In this document: positions 34,249-42,446 of the stretch, one piece after another
Layout of the letters: each line of letters starts with the position of its first letter
How positions within the stretch are numbered: the stretch's first letter is position 1
NCBI GenBank assembly: GCA_021496925.1
Contig: CP053915.1
Location: 4,057,501 to 4,121,500, forward strand
Direction: 5' to 3'
Origin: Acidovorax sp. YS12
Lineage (GTDB): Bacteria; Pseudomonadota; Gammaproteobacteria; Burkholderiales; Burkholderiaceae_C
DNA: 64,000 nt
Notes under the pieces: model-generated
What the model was told of the DNA's origin: nothing
The model's database searches: none
The model's input: only the letters and a program-made list of their open reading frames with translations
Made by a program: the position numbers and the translations under genes

Positions 34249-35187
34249 CTATTCCCAGGTATCGCGGCGCCCCTGGCGCTGCTGGCGGGCGTCGGCCAGG
34301 CCCAGGGCGATCATGCGCAGGCGCTCGCGCCAGGGGCCTGTGGGCAGGCAGCAAAACAGCGCCAGGTAAAGGTGGCGCAGCCGGCTGATGCGCTTCCAGC
34401 GCGGCGAGAGTTCCGGGCGGCGCAGCAGCAGGGCGTTGTTGCGAAAGATGTAGTAGTAGCGGAACGGCGCGTGCAGCGGCAGGTTGCGCCAGCGCCCCAG
34501 CCACACGCGCCAGCGCTGCTCGCCCAGCGCGTGGATCATGCGCGCGCCGTGCACGCCAAACAGCCGGTAGCCCCGGCTGCGCGCGCGCAGGCACCATTCG
34601 GTGTCCACATGGTCGATGAACAGCCCTTCGTCCATGGGGCCGATGGCGTCCAGCGCCGCCATGGGAATGAGCGAGCCCGAGGAAATCAGGAAATCCGCCT
34701 CCACCACGGGCCGCGCGATGCTGGCGCGCCGGTGCACCAGGCGCAGCCAGCCAAAGCGCACGAAGCCTGACCAGTCCTTGCCGTCCTCGGCGCGGTATTC
34801 GGGGCCTACGGCGGCCAGGCGCTGGCCCTGGTGCTGCAGTGCCAGTGCGGCGTTGCGCAGGCGGGCCACGGCGCCAGGCTCCGGGCGGCTGTCCTGGTCG
34901 AGCAGCAGCACCCAGCGTGCGCCCCGGGCGCGCGCGGCCTGGATGCCGATGTTGTGCGCGGCGCCCAGGCCCAGGTTCTGGGGCTGGGCCAGCAGTTGCG
35001 CGGGCACGGTAGCCTGTGCCACCAGGGCAGCCAGCCAGGGGACGGCACCAGGGGTGCCGGTGTTGTCCACCACGTAGACCTGGCCGACCTGCTGGTGCAG
35101 CGCCTGGAGCGCGTCCTGCAGGGCGGCTGGCTGCGGGTGGTAGGTCACCAGCACGGCAGCGACATCGGGGCAATGGGTGGAGGGCAT
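34249..35187 (-). CDS. Family 2 glycosyltransferase, rhamnosyltransferase-like
   Basis: A 312-aa GT-A enzyme. AAVLVTYHPQPAALQDAL, VYVVDNTGTPGAV and NLGLGAAHNIGIQAA bind the nucleotide; VLLLDQDSRPEPGAV holds the metal-binding DQDS; MDEGLFIDHVDTEWCLRARS is the ED-type acceptor/base region. This pattern is that of O-antigen rhamnosyltransferases (RfbF/WbbL group), fitting the rfbBDAC genes upstream. The C-terminal YYYIFRNNALLLRRP is amphipathic and may touch the membrane. The start at 35187 lies 149 bp from the divergent large transferase. Confidence 0.88.
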   Translation of the reverse strand: MPSTHCPDVAAVLVTYHPQPAALQDALQALHQQVGQVYVVDNTGTPGAVPWLAALVAQATVPAQLLAQPQNLGLGAAHNIGIQAARARGARWVLLLDQDSRPEPGAVARLRNAALALQHQGQRLAAVGPEYRAEDGKDWSGFVRFGWLRLVHRRASIARPVVEADFLISSGSLIPMAALDAIGPMDEGLFIDHVDTEWCLRARSRGYRLFGVHGARMIHALGEQRWRVWLGRWRNLPLHAPFRYYYIFRNNALLLRRPELSPRWKRISRLRHLYLALFCCLPTGPWRERLRMIALGLADARQQRQGRRDTWE

Positions 35188-35336
35188 GGGAGCGGGGCAT
35201 GCGCCCCGAAAGCCGTGCGGTGCAGCGGGCGGGGGGCAAAACGAAGCGTGAGAGAATCGAAAATTTTAAGCGCCCGCCCCACGGGCCGTGGCCGTAGCCG
35301 CAGCGTACCGCTGACTTGGCCCTCCCTCTGCCCGCC

Positions 35337-38300
35337 ATGCCCGATACCACCGACGCAGCCCTCGCGCCCGATGCGCAGCCCCTGATCAGCGTCTTGATCC
35401 CTGCCTACAACCATGCCCGGTTCGTGCGTGCGGCCCTGGACAGCGTGCTGCAGCAAAGCTGGCGCAACCTGGAGTTGATCGTCATTGACGATGCCTCGCC
35501 CGACGCCACTTGGCAGGTGCTGCAGGAATGCACCGACCCGCGCGTGCGCCTGTTGCGCAACGAAAGCAACCTGGGCTCGCATGGCACGCTGAACGCGGCG
35601 CTGCAGCAGGCGCGCGGCGAGTTCATCGCCATCCTCAATTCCGACGACCTGTTCCTTCCCACCCGCCTGGCGGCCTGCCATGCCGCGCTGCAGGCCAGCG
35701 GCGCCGACCTGGTGGGCACCGACATGCGCCTGATGGACGATGACGGCGCCTTGGTGCAGGCGCATTGGTGGATCGACGCCTTCGACGCGCTCAAGCGCGT
35801 GTGGGCCGACACGCAGGATTGGCCCGCCACGCTGCTGGCGGGCAATGTGTTCATGACCACCTCGAACTTCTTCTTCCGCCGCCGCTGGCTGGAGCAGGTG
35901 GGGGGCTTTCAGGACCTGCGCTACGTGCTCGACTACGACTGGCTGCTGCGCGGCCTGGGCCAGGGGCTGCGTTTGGCATGGATCGACGCGCCGCTGCTGC
36001 AATACCGGCTGCATGCGGCCAACACCATCAGCGAGCGCCCGCTGCGCGCCAACCTCGAATGCGCGGCCATGCTGCGCCAGCATCTGCCGCAGGTGCTGGG
36101 GCAGACGCCCGCGCTGCGCACGCAGCTGGCGCAGCTCGCTGAACAGTGGGCGCGCATCGAGAAATACCTGGGCGAGATCGCCGCCACCCAGCGCCACGAG
36201 GCACTGGTGGCGAAAGAGGCCGAATTGTTCCCGCTGATCGCGGACCGCGACCGCTGGATTGCCGAGCGCGATGGCTGGATTGCTGAACGGGACGGGCATA
36301 TTGCCGAACGGGACGGGCATATTGCCGAAAGAGACCAGCAGATCGCGGAGCGAGACGGGCAGATCGCCGGCAAGGACCAGCAGATCGCCCTGCTCACCCA
36401 GGCCCTGACGGAGCGCTGGCAGCGCCCGCAGCCCGTGGCCCCGGCGCTGAGCGGCACGGACGTGGCCGCCAGCCCTGGCTTTGCCATGCCCGCGCCCGCC
36501 GTGCGGCCCGGGCAGGCCGCGCGCGCTCCCGCGGGGCGGCCGCAGCGCCTGGGGGATCTGGCGCACTTGCAGGATTGGCTGGAGCCCCGCCTGGGCCGCG
36601 TGCGCTGCGTGTCGTTCGACGTGTTCGACACCCTGCTGGCGCGCTGCATCGAGCCACCCGAGGCGGTGCTGGAACGCCTGGCGCAGTTGGTGGCGGAACG
36701 GATGGCGGACAAGCTGCCGGCGTATTCCCCCGCGCAGGTGCTGGCGGCGCGGCGCGAGGCCGAGCACGCGCTGCGCCAGGAGATGCTGGCCCAGGGGCTG
36801 GACCACGAGTGCCACCACGACACGCTGGTGCAGGCCTGGGTGACGCGGCTGGCGGGCCAGCGCGACGTGCTGCTGGAGGCCTTCGTCCACACCCAGGAGC
36901 GGCGCCTCGAAACCCTGGCTCTGGCGGCCAAGCCCGGGGCCGTGGCCCTGCTGGGCTGGCTGCGCCAGCAGCAGGTGCGGGTGATCGCGGTGTCGGACAT
37001 GTACCTCGGCCACGACCATGTGTACGCCCTGCTCGATGCCTGCGGCCTGGGCGCCTTCATCGACCAGGTGTATGTGTCTTCCGAGTTCGGCCTGGGCAAG
37101 TACTCCGGGCGCCTGCACAGCCAGGTGCTGGCGCTGGAGGGCTTGCAGCCCGCGCAGGTGGTGCACGTGGGGGACAACCTGGTGTCCGACATGCGCGCGC
37201 CGCTGCGCCTGGGGATCGAGGCCGTCTTCCTCGATGAGAAGGCCCAGCGCCTGCGCCGGCGCCACCAGGCGCTGTCGGCGCGCATGGCGCGCCTGGGCGG
37301 CGTGTGGAGCGGGCGCCACTTTTTCGAGGCCGTGGCGGTGCGCCAGCGCATGCTCCAGCGCGCGGGCCAGGCGGGCGAGGCGTTCTTCCACCACTACGGG
37401 CGCGATGTGCTGGGGCCGGCCTTCGCCACCTTCACGCTGGCGCTGGCGGAAAAAATCGCTCGGCAGCGGCCGGACAAGATCTTCTTCCTGGCGCGCGACG
37501 GCTACCTGTTCATGCGCCTGTACGAGCGCTGGTGCGCCCTGCAGCCCCAGCCGCAGCAGCCCTGGCCGCAGCCGGTGTACGTGTACGCCTCGCGCCGCGT
37601 GGTGGCCATGGCCTCGATGGCCGATGGCCTGCGCCACGAGCAGGCCATCGTCGCCCTCTACAACCCGAAGCAGCAGGGGCTGCTGTCGGTGCTGAAGACG
37701 TTCGGCCTGGCGGCGGCGGACTTCGAGGCGCTGGCGCGGGCGCATGGCTTTGCCGACATGGCGGCGCCCCTGGCCGACTGGAACGACGCGCGCCTCAAGG
37801 CCTTCCTGGCCGACGAGCAGGTGCAGGCGCGCATACGCCCCGTGGGCCAGGCGGCGCGCGCGAACTTGCAGGCCTATTTCGAGCAGCAGGGCTTCTTCGC
37901 CTGCGAGCGCGCGGCGCTGGTGGACATCGGCTGGAACGGCACCATCCAGAAATTCCTGCACGACAGCTTTGGCCAGCGGCCCGACTACCCCGAGGTGCAC
38001 GGCTGGTACCTGGCCTTCGTGGCCGCTATGCATGGCGACTTCGGCATGGGCGAGCGCATCGAGGGCCTGCTGCTGGATGCGCGCCGGGGCGATGCCTACG
38101 AGCGCGCGCCGATGGATTTCGAGGAAATTTTCGAGCAGGCCGCGCGCGCGGGCGAGGGCACCACGCTGGGCTACCAGGCGGTGGACGGGCGCATCGTCCC
38201 CGTGCTGAAAAGCGACGACAGCCCGGACCGGCATGGCGAGCTGGCCTGCAACCCCCTGATCGCGCAATTGCAGGCCGGGGTGCTCGAGCACCTGGAGGAT

Positions 38301-38621
38301 TTCCATGCCGTGTGGAGCCTGACCGGCTACCCGGCGCAGCGGCTCAAGCCCTATGTGCAGGCGCTGCTGGAGCGTGCCGTGGTCTACCCCACGCCGGAGG
38401 AGGTGGAGTACATCGGCCAGCTCGTGCACACCGAGGATTTCGGCCACGACCACACGCTGGACATCGCCCCGCCGCGCGTCGGCTGGCTGGACCTGCTGCG
38501 CCCGCGACGGCTCTACCACCGGCTGCGCCCGCTGGCGTGGAAGTTCGCCGCCTTCGCGCATTTCCCCAGCGACCTGCCGGCCTGGCTGTTCCGCCTGGCG
38601 CATTTGAAGAAACGCCAATGA
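35337..38621 (+). CDS. Glycosyltransferase-HAD fusion with heptad-repeat linker
   Basis: A 1094-aa cytoplasmic protein. Residues ~15-235: GT2 domain (ISVLIPAYNHARFVRAALDS, VIDDASPDATW, AILNSDDLF). Residues ~300-355: a run of 7-residue repeats (IAERDGH, IAERDQQ) predicted as coiled coil. Residues ~425-640: HAD domain with DVFDTLL (~427), AVSDMYLG, LGKYSG and HVGDNLVSDM (~610), as in COG5610 predicted hydrolases of polysaccharide loci. The C-terminal third has DIGWNGTIQ (~862), also typical of that family. ATG 35337 is preferred over an upstream TTG at 35316. The next gene overlaps by ATGA. Confidence 0.85.
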   Translation: MPDTTDAALAPDAQPLISVLIPAYNHARFVRAALDSVLQQSWRNLELIVIDDASPDATWQVLQECTDPRVRLLRNESNLGSHGTLNAALQQARGEFIAILNSDDLFLPTRLAACHAALQASGADLVGTDMRLMDDDGALVQAHWWIDAFDALKRVWADTQDWPATLLAGNVFMTTSNFFFRRRWLEQVGGFQDLRYVLDYDWLLRGLGQGLRLAWIDAPLLQYRLHAANTISERPLRANLECAAMLRQHLPQVLGQTPALRTQLAQLAEQWARIEKYLGEIAATQRHEALVAKEAELFPLIADRDRWIAERDGWIAERDGHIAERDGHIAERDQQIAERDGQIAGKDQQIALLTQALTERWQRPQPVAPALSGTDVAASPGFAMPAPAVRPGQAARAPAGRPQRLGDLAHLQDWLEPRLGRVRCVSFDVFDTLLARCIEPPEAVLERLAQLVAERMADKLPAYSPAQVLAARREAEHALRQEMLAQGLDHECHHDTLVQAWVTRLAGQRDVLLEAFVHTQERRLETLALAAKPGAVALLGWLRQQQVRVIAVSDMYLGHDHVYALLDACGLGAFIDQVYVSSEFGLGKYSGRLHSQVLALEGLQPAQVVHVGDNLVSDMRAPLRLGIEAVFLDEKAQRLRRRHQALSARMARLGGVWSGRHFFEAVAVRQRMLQRAGQAGEAFFHHYGRDVLGPAFATFTLALAEKIARQRPDKIFFLARDGYLFMRLYERWCALQPQPQQPWPQPVYVYASRRVVAMASMADGLRHEQAIVALYNPKQQGLLSVLKTFGLAAADFEALARAHGFADMAAPLADWNDARLKAFLADEQVQARIRPVGQAARANLQAYFEQQGFFACERAALVDIGWNGTIQKFLHDSFGQRPDYPEVHGWYLAFVAAMHGDFGMGERIEGLLLDARRGDAYERAPMDFEEIFEQAARAGEGTTLGYQAVDGRIVPVLKSDDSPDRHGELACNPLIAQLQAGVLEHLEDFHAVWSLTGYPAQRLKPYVQALLERAVVYPTPEEVEYIGQLVHTEDFGHDHTLDIAPPRVGWLDLLRPRRLYHRLRPLAWKFAAFAHFPSDLPAWLFRLAHLKKRQ
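36238..36390 (+). repeat. 21-bp imperfect tandem repeat in the GT-HAD gene
   Basis: About seven units of 21 bp, each encoding seven residues of the type IAERDGx. Adjacent units at ~36284-36325 are nearly identical (ATTGCCGAACGGGACGGGCA). This is a minisatellite; changes of unit number would keep the reading frame and lengthen the coiled coil by one heptad. Confidence 0.9.
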
Positions 38622-38848
38622 AAAAGACCCCCTCTCGCCGCAGCGGCCTGGTGCTGCCGCTGCACCGCATCTGGCTGCTGAGCCTGCCGCTGCGCTGGGC
38701 CGCCCGTGCGCCGGGGCCGGGCTTCGCGCCCGGGCTGCGCAACCTGCTGGCCTACGAAAAAGGCCGCCTGTGGCATCTGCTGCACGAGCGCGAGCGCCTG
38801 GTGTACCGCTGGCTCCGGCTGCGGGCAGGCTGGGGGCCGCGCGACTGA
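38618..38848 (+). CDS. Small basic protein coupled to the GT-HAD gene
   Basis: A 76-aa Arg-rich protein (starts MKKTPSRRSGLVLPLHRIWL; ends RLRAGWGPRD). Its ATG overlaps the TGA of the large transferase (ATGA), implying translational coupling. No membrane span is certain; the IWLLSLPLRWAAR segment could form an amphipathic helix. It might be a partner of the transferase. I do not recognise a family, and its coding status rests on the overlap and codon pattern. Confidence 0.55.
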   Translation: MKKTPSRRSGLVLPLHRIWLLSLPLRWAARAPGPGFAPGLRNLLAYEKGRLWHLLHERERLVYRWLRLRAGWGPRD

Positions 38849-38865
38849 GGCTCGCGCAATGTGAG

Positions 38866-38924
38866 CCAAAATGGCTTCCAGCGCTTGCCAGTCAAGCGCT
38901 GGAAGCTATCAAATAAGGAGCTTC
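38866..38924. repeat. Palindromic repeat copy between convergent genes
   Basis: TGGCTTCCAGCGCTTG and CAAGCGCTGGAAGCTA form near-perfect arms, with a tail ATCAAATAAGGAGCTT. It lies between the small coupled gene and the stop of the 803-aa transferase, and may act as a terminator. Confidence 0.85.
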
Positions 38925-38935
38925 TCAGGCCGTTC

Positions 38936-41347
38936 TCACGAACGGGGCGCCAGCCCCTGCAAATAGTCGCGCGCATAGTCCCATGGGCTTTCCTGCGGCG
39001 TGGCTTGCGGCGCCACGGCGGGCGCGCCTTCGGGTGCCGTGCCTTCGATGAAATGCTGCTGGCGCAGGCGCAGGAAGAACGCCAGCCAGTCCTGTGCCGA
39101 GGTGTCCCAGGGGCGCACCCACGTCCAGGGGCGCTGCGCCAGGCGCTCCGCGAAGGCGCCCAGGTCGGTCGTGACCACGGGCAGGCCCGCCTGCAGGCAG
39201 GTGCTCAGGGTGTAGCTGTAGGTTTCGGGCCAGACGGCGGGGAACCACACCAGGTGCGGCTGCAGGCGCTCCAGCAGGCGCGGCAGGTCGTTGTCCTGGT
39301 AGGTGCCGTGGATGGTCAGGCTGGCCTCGGGCTGGGCCTTGAAGGTGCGGAACACATAGCCCAGCAGGTGCAGCTCCAGCGGCGCGTTCTGGCGTGCGGC
39401 CTCCAGCGCCACGGCCTCGGCCACGTCGCCGCCCTTGATGGCGCTCAGGCCGCCGACGAGGAAGATGCGCAAATGGCCCTGTGCGGGCAGCGGCAGCGGC
39501 GCGCGCACCGGCACGGCGGGGTGGTGCAGCATGTCGGTGTGCGGGGCGTAGCGGATGCGCGCCTGCGGAAAGTAGCGCTGCATGCGCCGTGCGCAGTCGT
39601 GGCTCGGGGCCAGCACCCAGCGTGCCTGGCGCAGGAACAGGCGGTAGCGCAGGCGCCAGTCGTCGATGCTTTCCTGCGTTGCCGTGGGCCGCTCCTGCAC
39701 GCAGGCACGGCACTGGTCCAGGCCGTGTTCGCCGCAGTAGGTTTCGCGCGCGGTGGTCAGCGAGATTTGCGGGCAGGCGCTGTAGTAGTCGTGCGCGGTG
39801 AAGTCGTAGCCCACGCCCAGCGGCTCGTGCAGGTGCATGACATCGGCGGCATGGCCGACCAGGTGGTGGTAGTGGACGTGGCACACCCCGATGTCGCGCA
39901 GCAGCGCCGTGAGCTGTGCCTGCTCGGTGGGCCAGTGGAAGTCCTGCGCGAAGCCCTCGCGCGCATCGAGCCAGCGCAGGCGCACGGCGCCTTCGGGCAG
40001 GGGCGAGAGCAGCAGGAAAACCGCCTGCCCGTGCAGGTGGCGCGCCAGTTCTTCCACATGCCGCTGCGTGCCGCCGCCCCAGCCGTGCGACACGGCCAGG
40101 ATGCGCGGCAGCGCGCTGGCGCGCAGCCGCGCCACGTCCAGGCGCTGGCGGTAGGGGCGTGCGGGGTCGCGCTGCACATGTTCCTGCACGGCGCCGGCGT
40201 AGCCGGGGTGCAGGCGCTGCAGGGTGGCGAAGGCGGCCTGCTCGCGCGGGCTCTTGTGCGCGCCGAAGCTCACGCCGCCGGTGTGCAGCACGAAGGTGTC
40301 GAGTGCCTGCACGCTGCGCCAGCCCAGGTCGGCGGCGCGCTGGCAGAAGTCGTTTTCCTCGCCGTAGCCGATGCCGAAGTTTTCCACGTCGAACAGGCCC
40401 ACCTGGCGCAGGCAGTCGCGCCGGATGTACATGCAAAAGCCCACCGCCGTGGGGATGTCGATCACGGCGCCAGGCTGGCTCTGGGCGCACAGCGCGTCCA
40501 GCGCGGCGGTGCTCCAGCCCTCGGGCAGGGCGTTGGCTTCGCAAAAGCGCGGGTAGCTGCAAATGGTGGCGTTGCTGGAAAAGGGGGTGACGGTGCCGAT
40601 GCGCGCCTGGCCATAGGCCGCGGCGCGCAGGCGGTCGAGCCAGTCGTGGGCGACTTCGGTGTCGCTGTTGAGCAGCAGCACGTCCTGCGTGTCGCTCAGC
40701 GCCATGCCCCGGTTGACGGTGGCGACGAAGCCGAGGTTCCCGGCGTTCTCCAGCAGGGTGACGCGCGGCTCGCGCGCCGCGAGCGCGCGCAGCCAGCCGG
40801 TGAGTGCAGGCTCGGGGCTGGCGTCGTTGATGACGATCAGGCGGGCCGGGGTCTGGCTGCTGCTGGCCAGCACCGACTGCAGGCAGCGCTGGGTGTCTTC
40901 CAGCCCCTTGAAGACCGGCACGATGATGTCCACGCCCGGCGCCGGCTCCACCGGGCCGGTATCGGGGGGCGCCAGGGCGGGCGCGGTGGTGGGCTCGGGC
41001 GCCGGGACGGTGGCGGGGCGGCGCCCCAGCGCCTGGTCGAGGCGGATTTTGGCGTTCACCAGCGGGCGGGTGGCGCGGATGACGGTGGAGTGCCGTATCT
41101 CGTGCAGGTGCGCGGCCAGGGCCTGGTGCTGCTGGCGCAGCTGTTCCAGCGCCTCGGCCGCCGTCTGGTGTTCCGTCAGCTGCGCCTGTGCCGCCTGCAG
41201 CGCGGACAGCGTCTGGCGGTGCGCGTACTGCAGTTCGCTGAGTTTTTGCTCGGCATGCGCCAGTTGCGCGCTTTGCGTCTGCACGAGCGACAGAAGATCG
41301 GCGGCATTCAGCGGCTCGGAGGGAGGCCTATCGCGGGGGGGAATCAT
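38936..41347 (-). CDS. GT2-GT4 fused glycosyltransferase with N-terminal coiled coil
   Basis: An 803-aa protein. Residues ~18-90 are a Gln/Ala/Leu-rich coiled coil (AQLAHAEQKLSELQYAHRQ). Residues ~138-370: GT2 domain (VDIIVPVFKGLEDTQRCLQS, VINDASPEPAL, LLLNSDTEVAHDWLDRL, GYGEENDFCQRAADLGW). Residues ~415-770: GT-B/GT4 domain (ILAVSHGWGGGTQRHVEELA, VCHVHYHHLVGH, RIFLVGGLSAIKGGDV, YTLSTCLQAGLPVVTTDLGA). A CGEHGLDQCRAC cluster between could bind metal. Such bimodular enzymes can add two sugars in sequence. It is divergent from the next GT2 gene across a 286-bp gap with two repeat copies. Confidence 0.87.
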   Translation of the reverse strand: MIPPRDRPPSEPLNAADLLSLVQTQSAQLAHAEQKLSELQYAHRQTLSALQAAQAQLTEHQTAAEALEQLRQQHQALAAHLHEIRHSTVIRATRPLVNAKIRLDQALGRRPATVPAPEPTTAPALAPPDTGPVEPAPGVDIIVPVFKGLEDTQRCLQSVLASSSQTPARLIVINDASPEPALTGWLRALAAREPRVTLLENAGNLGFVATVNRGMALSDTQDVLLLNSDTEVAHDWLDRLRAAAYGQARIGTVTPFSSNATICSYPRFCEANALPEGWSTAALDALCAQSQPGAVIDIPTAVGFCMYIRRDCLRQVGLFDVENFGIGYGEENDFCQRAADLGWRSVQALDTFVLHTGGVSFGAHKSPREQAAFATLQRLHPGYAGAVQEHVQRDPARPYRQRLDVARLRASALPRILAVSHGWGGGTQRHVEELARHLHGQAVFLLLSPLPEGAVRLRWLDAREGFAQDFHWPTEQAQLTALLRDIGVCHVHYHHLVGHAADVMHLHEPLGVGYDFTAHDYYSACPQISLTTARETYCGEHGLDQCRACVQERPTATQESIDDWRLRYRLFLRQARWVLAPSHDCARRMQRYFPQARIRYAPHTDMLHHPAVPVRAPLPLPAQGHLRIFLVGGLSAIKGGDVAEAVALEAARQNAPLELHLLGYVFRTFKAQPEASLTIHGTYQDNDLPRLLERLQPHLVWFPAVWPETYSYTLSTCLQAGLPVVTTDLGAFAERLAQRPWTWVRPWDTSAQDWLAFFLRLRQQHFIEGTAPEGAPAVAPQATPQESPWDYARDYLQGLAPRS

Positions 41348-41390
41348 GGCGGAATTATCCTGGATCGGTGGCTGCCAAGGCTTGAGCCAC

Positions 41391-41431
41391 TCTTTTTTTG
41401 ATAGCTGCTTGCGCTTGCTACATAAGGAAAA
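41391..41431. repeat. Repeat copy, second subtype
   Basis: TTTTTTTGATAGCTGCTTGC then GCTTGCTACATAAGGAAAA: the arm TAGCTGCTTGCGCTTG is the second repeat subtype. It lies upstream of the GT2-GT4 gene start. Confidence 0.7.
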
Positions 41432-41511
41432 ACGTGATTCTGATCGTTTTCCAGGAGGGGCCGGGCGGGCGTGCGCGGGCTACCGTCCGTGAGTTGCCAG
41501 GATTTTTCGTA

Positions 41512-41568
41512 TTTTTGGCCTCCAGGGCTTGTCCAGCAAGCGCTGGCAGCTATCAAAGGGGGAGCGTA
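41512..41568. repeat. Palindromic repeat copy upstream of a GT2 gene
   Basis: TTTTGGCCTCCAGGGCTTG and CAAGCGCTGGCAGCTATC form the arms, with a tail AAAGGGGGAGC. It lies 65 bp before the ATG of the transferase at 41634. Confidence 0.8.
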
Positions 41569-41633
41569 TGGGGTGGCCTGGCGTTCCTTCTGTAACCAGG
41601 CGGGCCTGGCGCTTGCCGGACAATCGCACACCC

Positions 41634-42434
41634 ATGCCTCCACTGTCTGCCTCCCCCGCTCCTGCGCCCGCATCCGCCGCGAACCTGGTGGTCTCCATCG
41701 TCAGCCATGGCCATGGCGCGCTGGTGCAGGCGCTGTTGCAGGCGCTGGCGCAGCGCTGCGCGGCGTCGGTGGCGCGGGTGGTGCTCACGCTGAACCTGCC
41801 CGAGGCGCCTCCGTGCGCGCCCGCCGCGGGCTGGCCGTTCGTGCTGGAGCTGCGCCGCAATGCCCATCCGGCCGGCTTTGGCACCAACCACAACCGGGCT
41901 CTGGCGGGGGCGCAGGAGGCCTTCGTGTGCGTGCTTAACCCCGACGTGGCCCTGCACCCCGATGGCGCGGACCCCTTCGCCGCCCTGGTCCAGGCCGCCG
42001 GCACGCGCGGTGCGGGCTGCGCCTACCCGCTGCAGGTCGATGCCCAGGGGCGCGTGCAGGACAGCGAGCGCGCCCTGCCCACGCTGATGGCGCTGTGGCA
42101 GCGGCGCGTGCGCGGGCGCGGCGAGCAGCGGCTCGACTGGGTCAACGGCGCCTGCCTGGTGCTGCCGCGCCCGGTCTGGGGGACGCTGGGGGGCTTCGAC
42201 GAGGGCTACCACATGTACTGCGAGGACGTGGACCTGTGCCTGCGCCTGCGTTTGGCCGGCTGGACCCTGGTGGGCGCCGCTGCCGTGGTGGTGCATGCGG
42301 GTGACCGCGCCAGCCGCCGTGCCTGGCGGCCCCTGTGGTGGCATGTGTGCAGTCTGCTGCGGCTGTGGACGTCCCCGGTTTTCTGGCGTGCCCGGGGGCT
42401 GCCTTCGCTGCAGGCCGCGGCGCGGCCAGAGTAG
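41634..42434 (+). CDS. Family 2 glycosyltransferase
   Basis: A 266-aa protein with GT2 features: LVVSIVSHGHGALVQALLQA, RNAHPAGFGTNHNRAL, VCVLNPDVALHPDG (DxD-equivalent NPDV), VNGACLVLPRPVWGTLGGFD and MYCEDVDLCLRLRLAGW (ED motif). The sub-pattern again resembles rhamnosyltransferases. The C-terminus is truncated relative to typical ~300-aa members. The ATG at 41634 is the first giving the normal start; the 35-codon extension upstream runs into a repeat copy. It is 12 bp from the initiating transferase gene. Confidence 0.88.
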   Translation: MPPLSASPAPAPASAANLVVSIVSHGHGALVQALLQALAQRCAASVARVVLTLNLPEAPPCAPAAGWPFVLELRRNAHPAGFGTNHNRALAGAQEAFVCVLNPDVALHPDGADPFAALVQAAGTRGAGCAYPLQVDAQGRVQDSERALPTLMALWQRRVRGRGEQRLDWVNGACLVLPRPVWGTLGGFDEGYHMYCEDVDLCLRLRLAGWTLVGAAAVVVHAGDRASRRAWRPLWWHVCSLLRLWTSPVFWRARGLPSLQAAARPE

Positions 42435-42446
42435 GATCACGCCCCC

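Noticed and set aside
36238..36390. Regular repeats suggesting a CRISPR array
   Set aside because: The units are contiguous 21-bp imperfect tandem repeats coding heptads, with no unique spacers and no cas genes.
35145..38618. Very long open frame on the minus strand opposite the GT-HAD gene
   Set aside because: It is a high-GC shadow: the plus-strand product has clear GT2 and HAD motifs, while the antisense product is His/Arg/Gln-rich without any domain.
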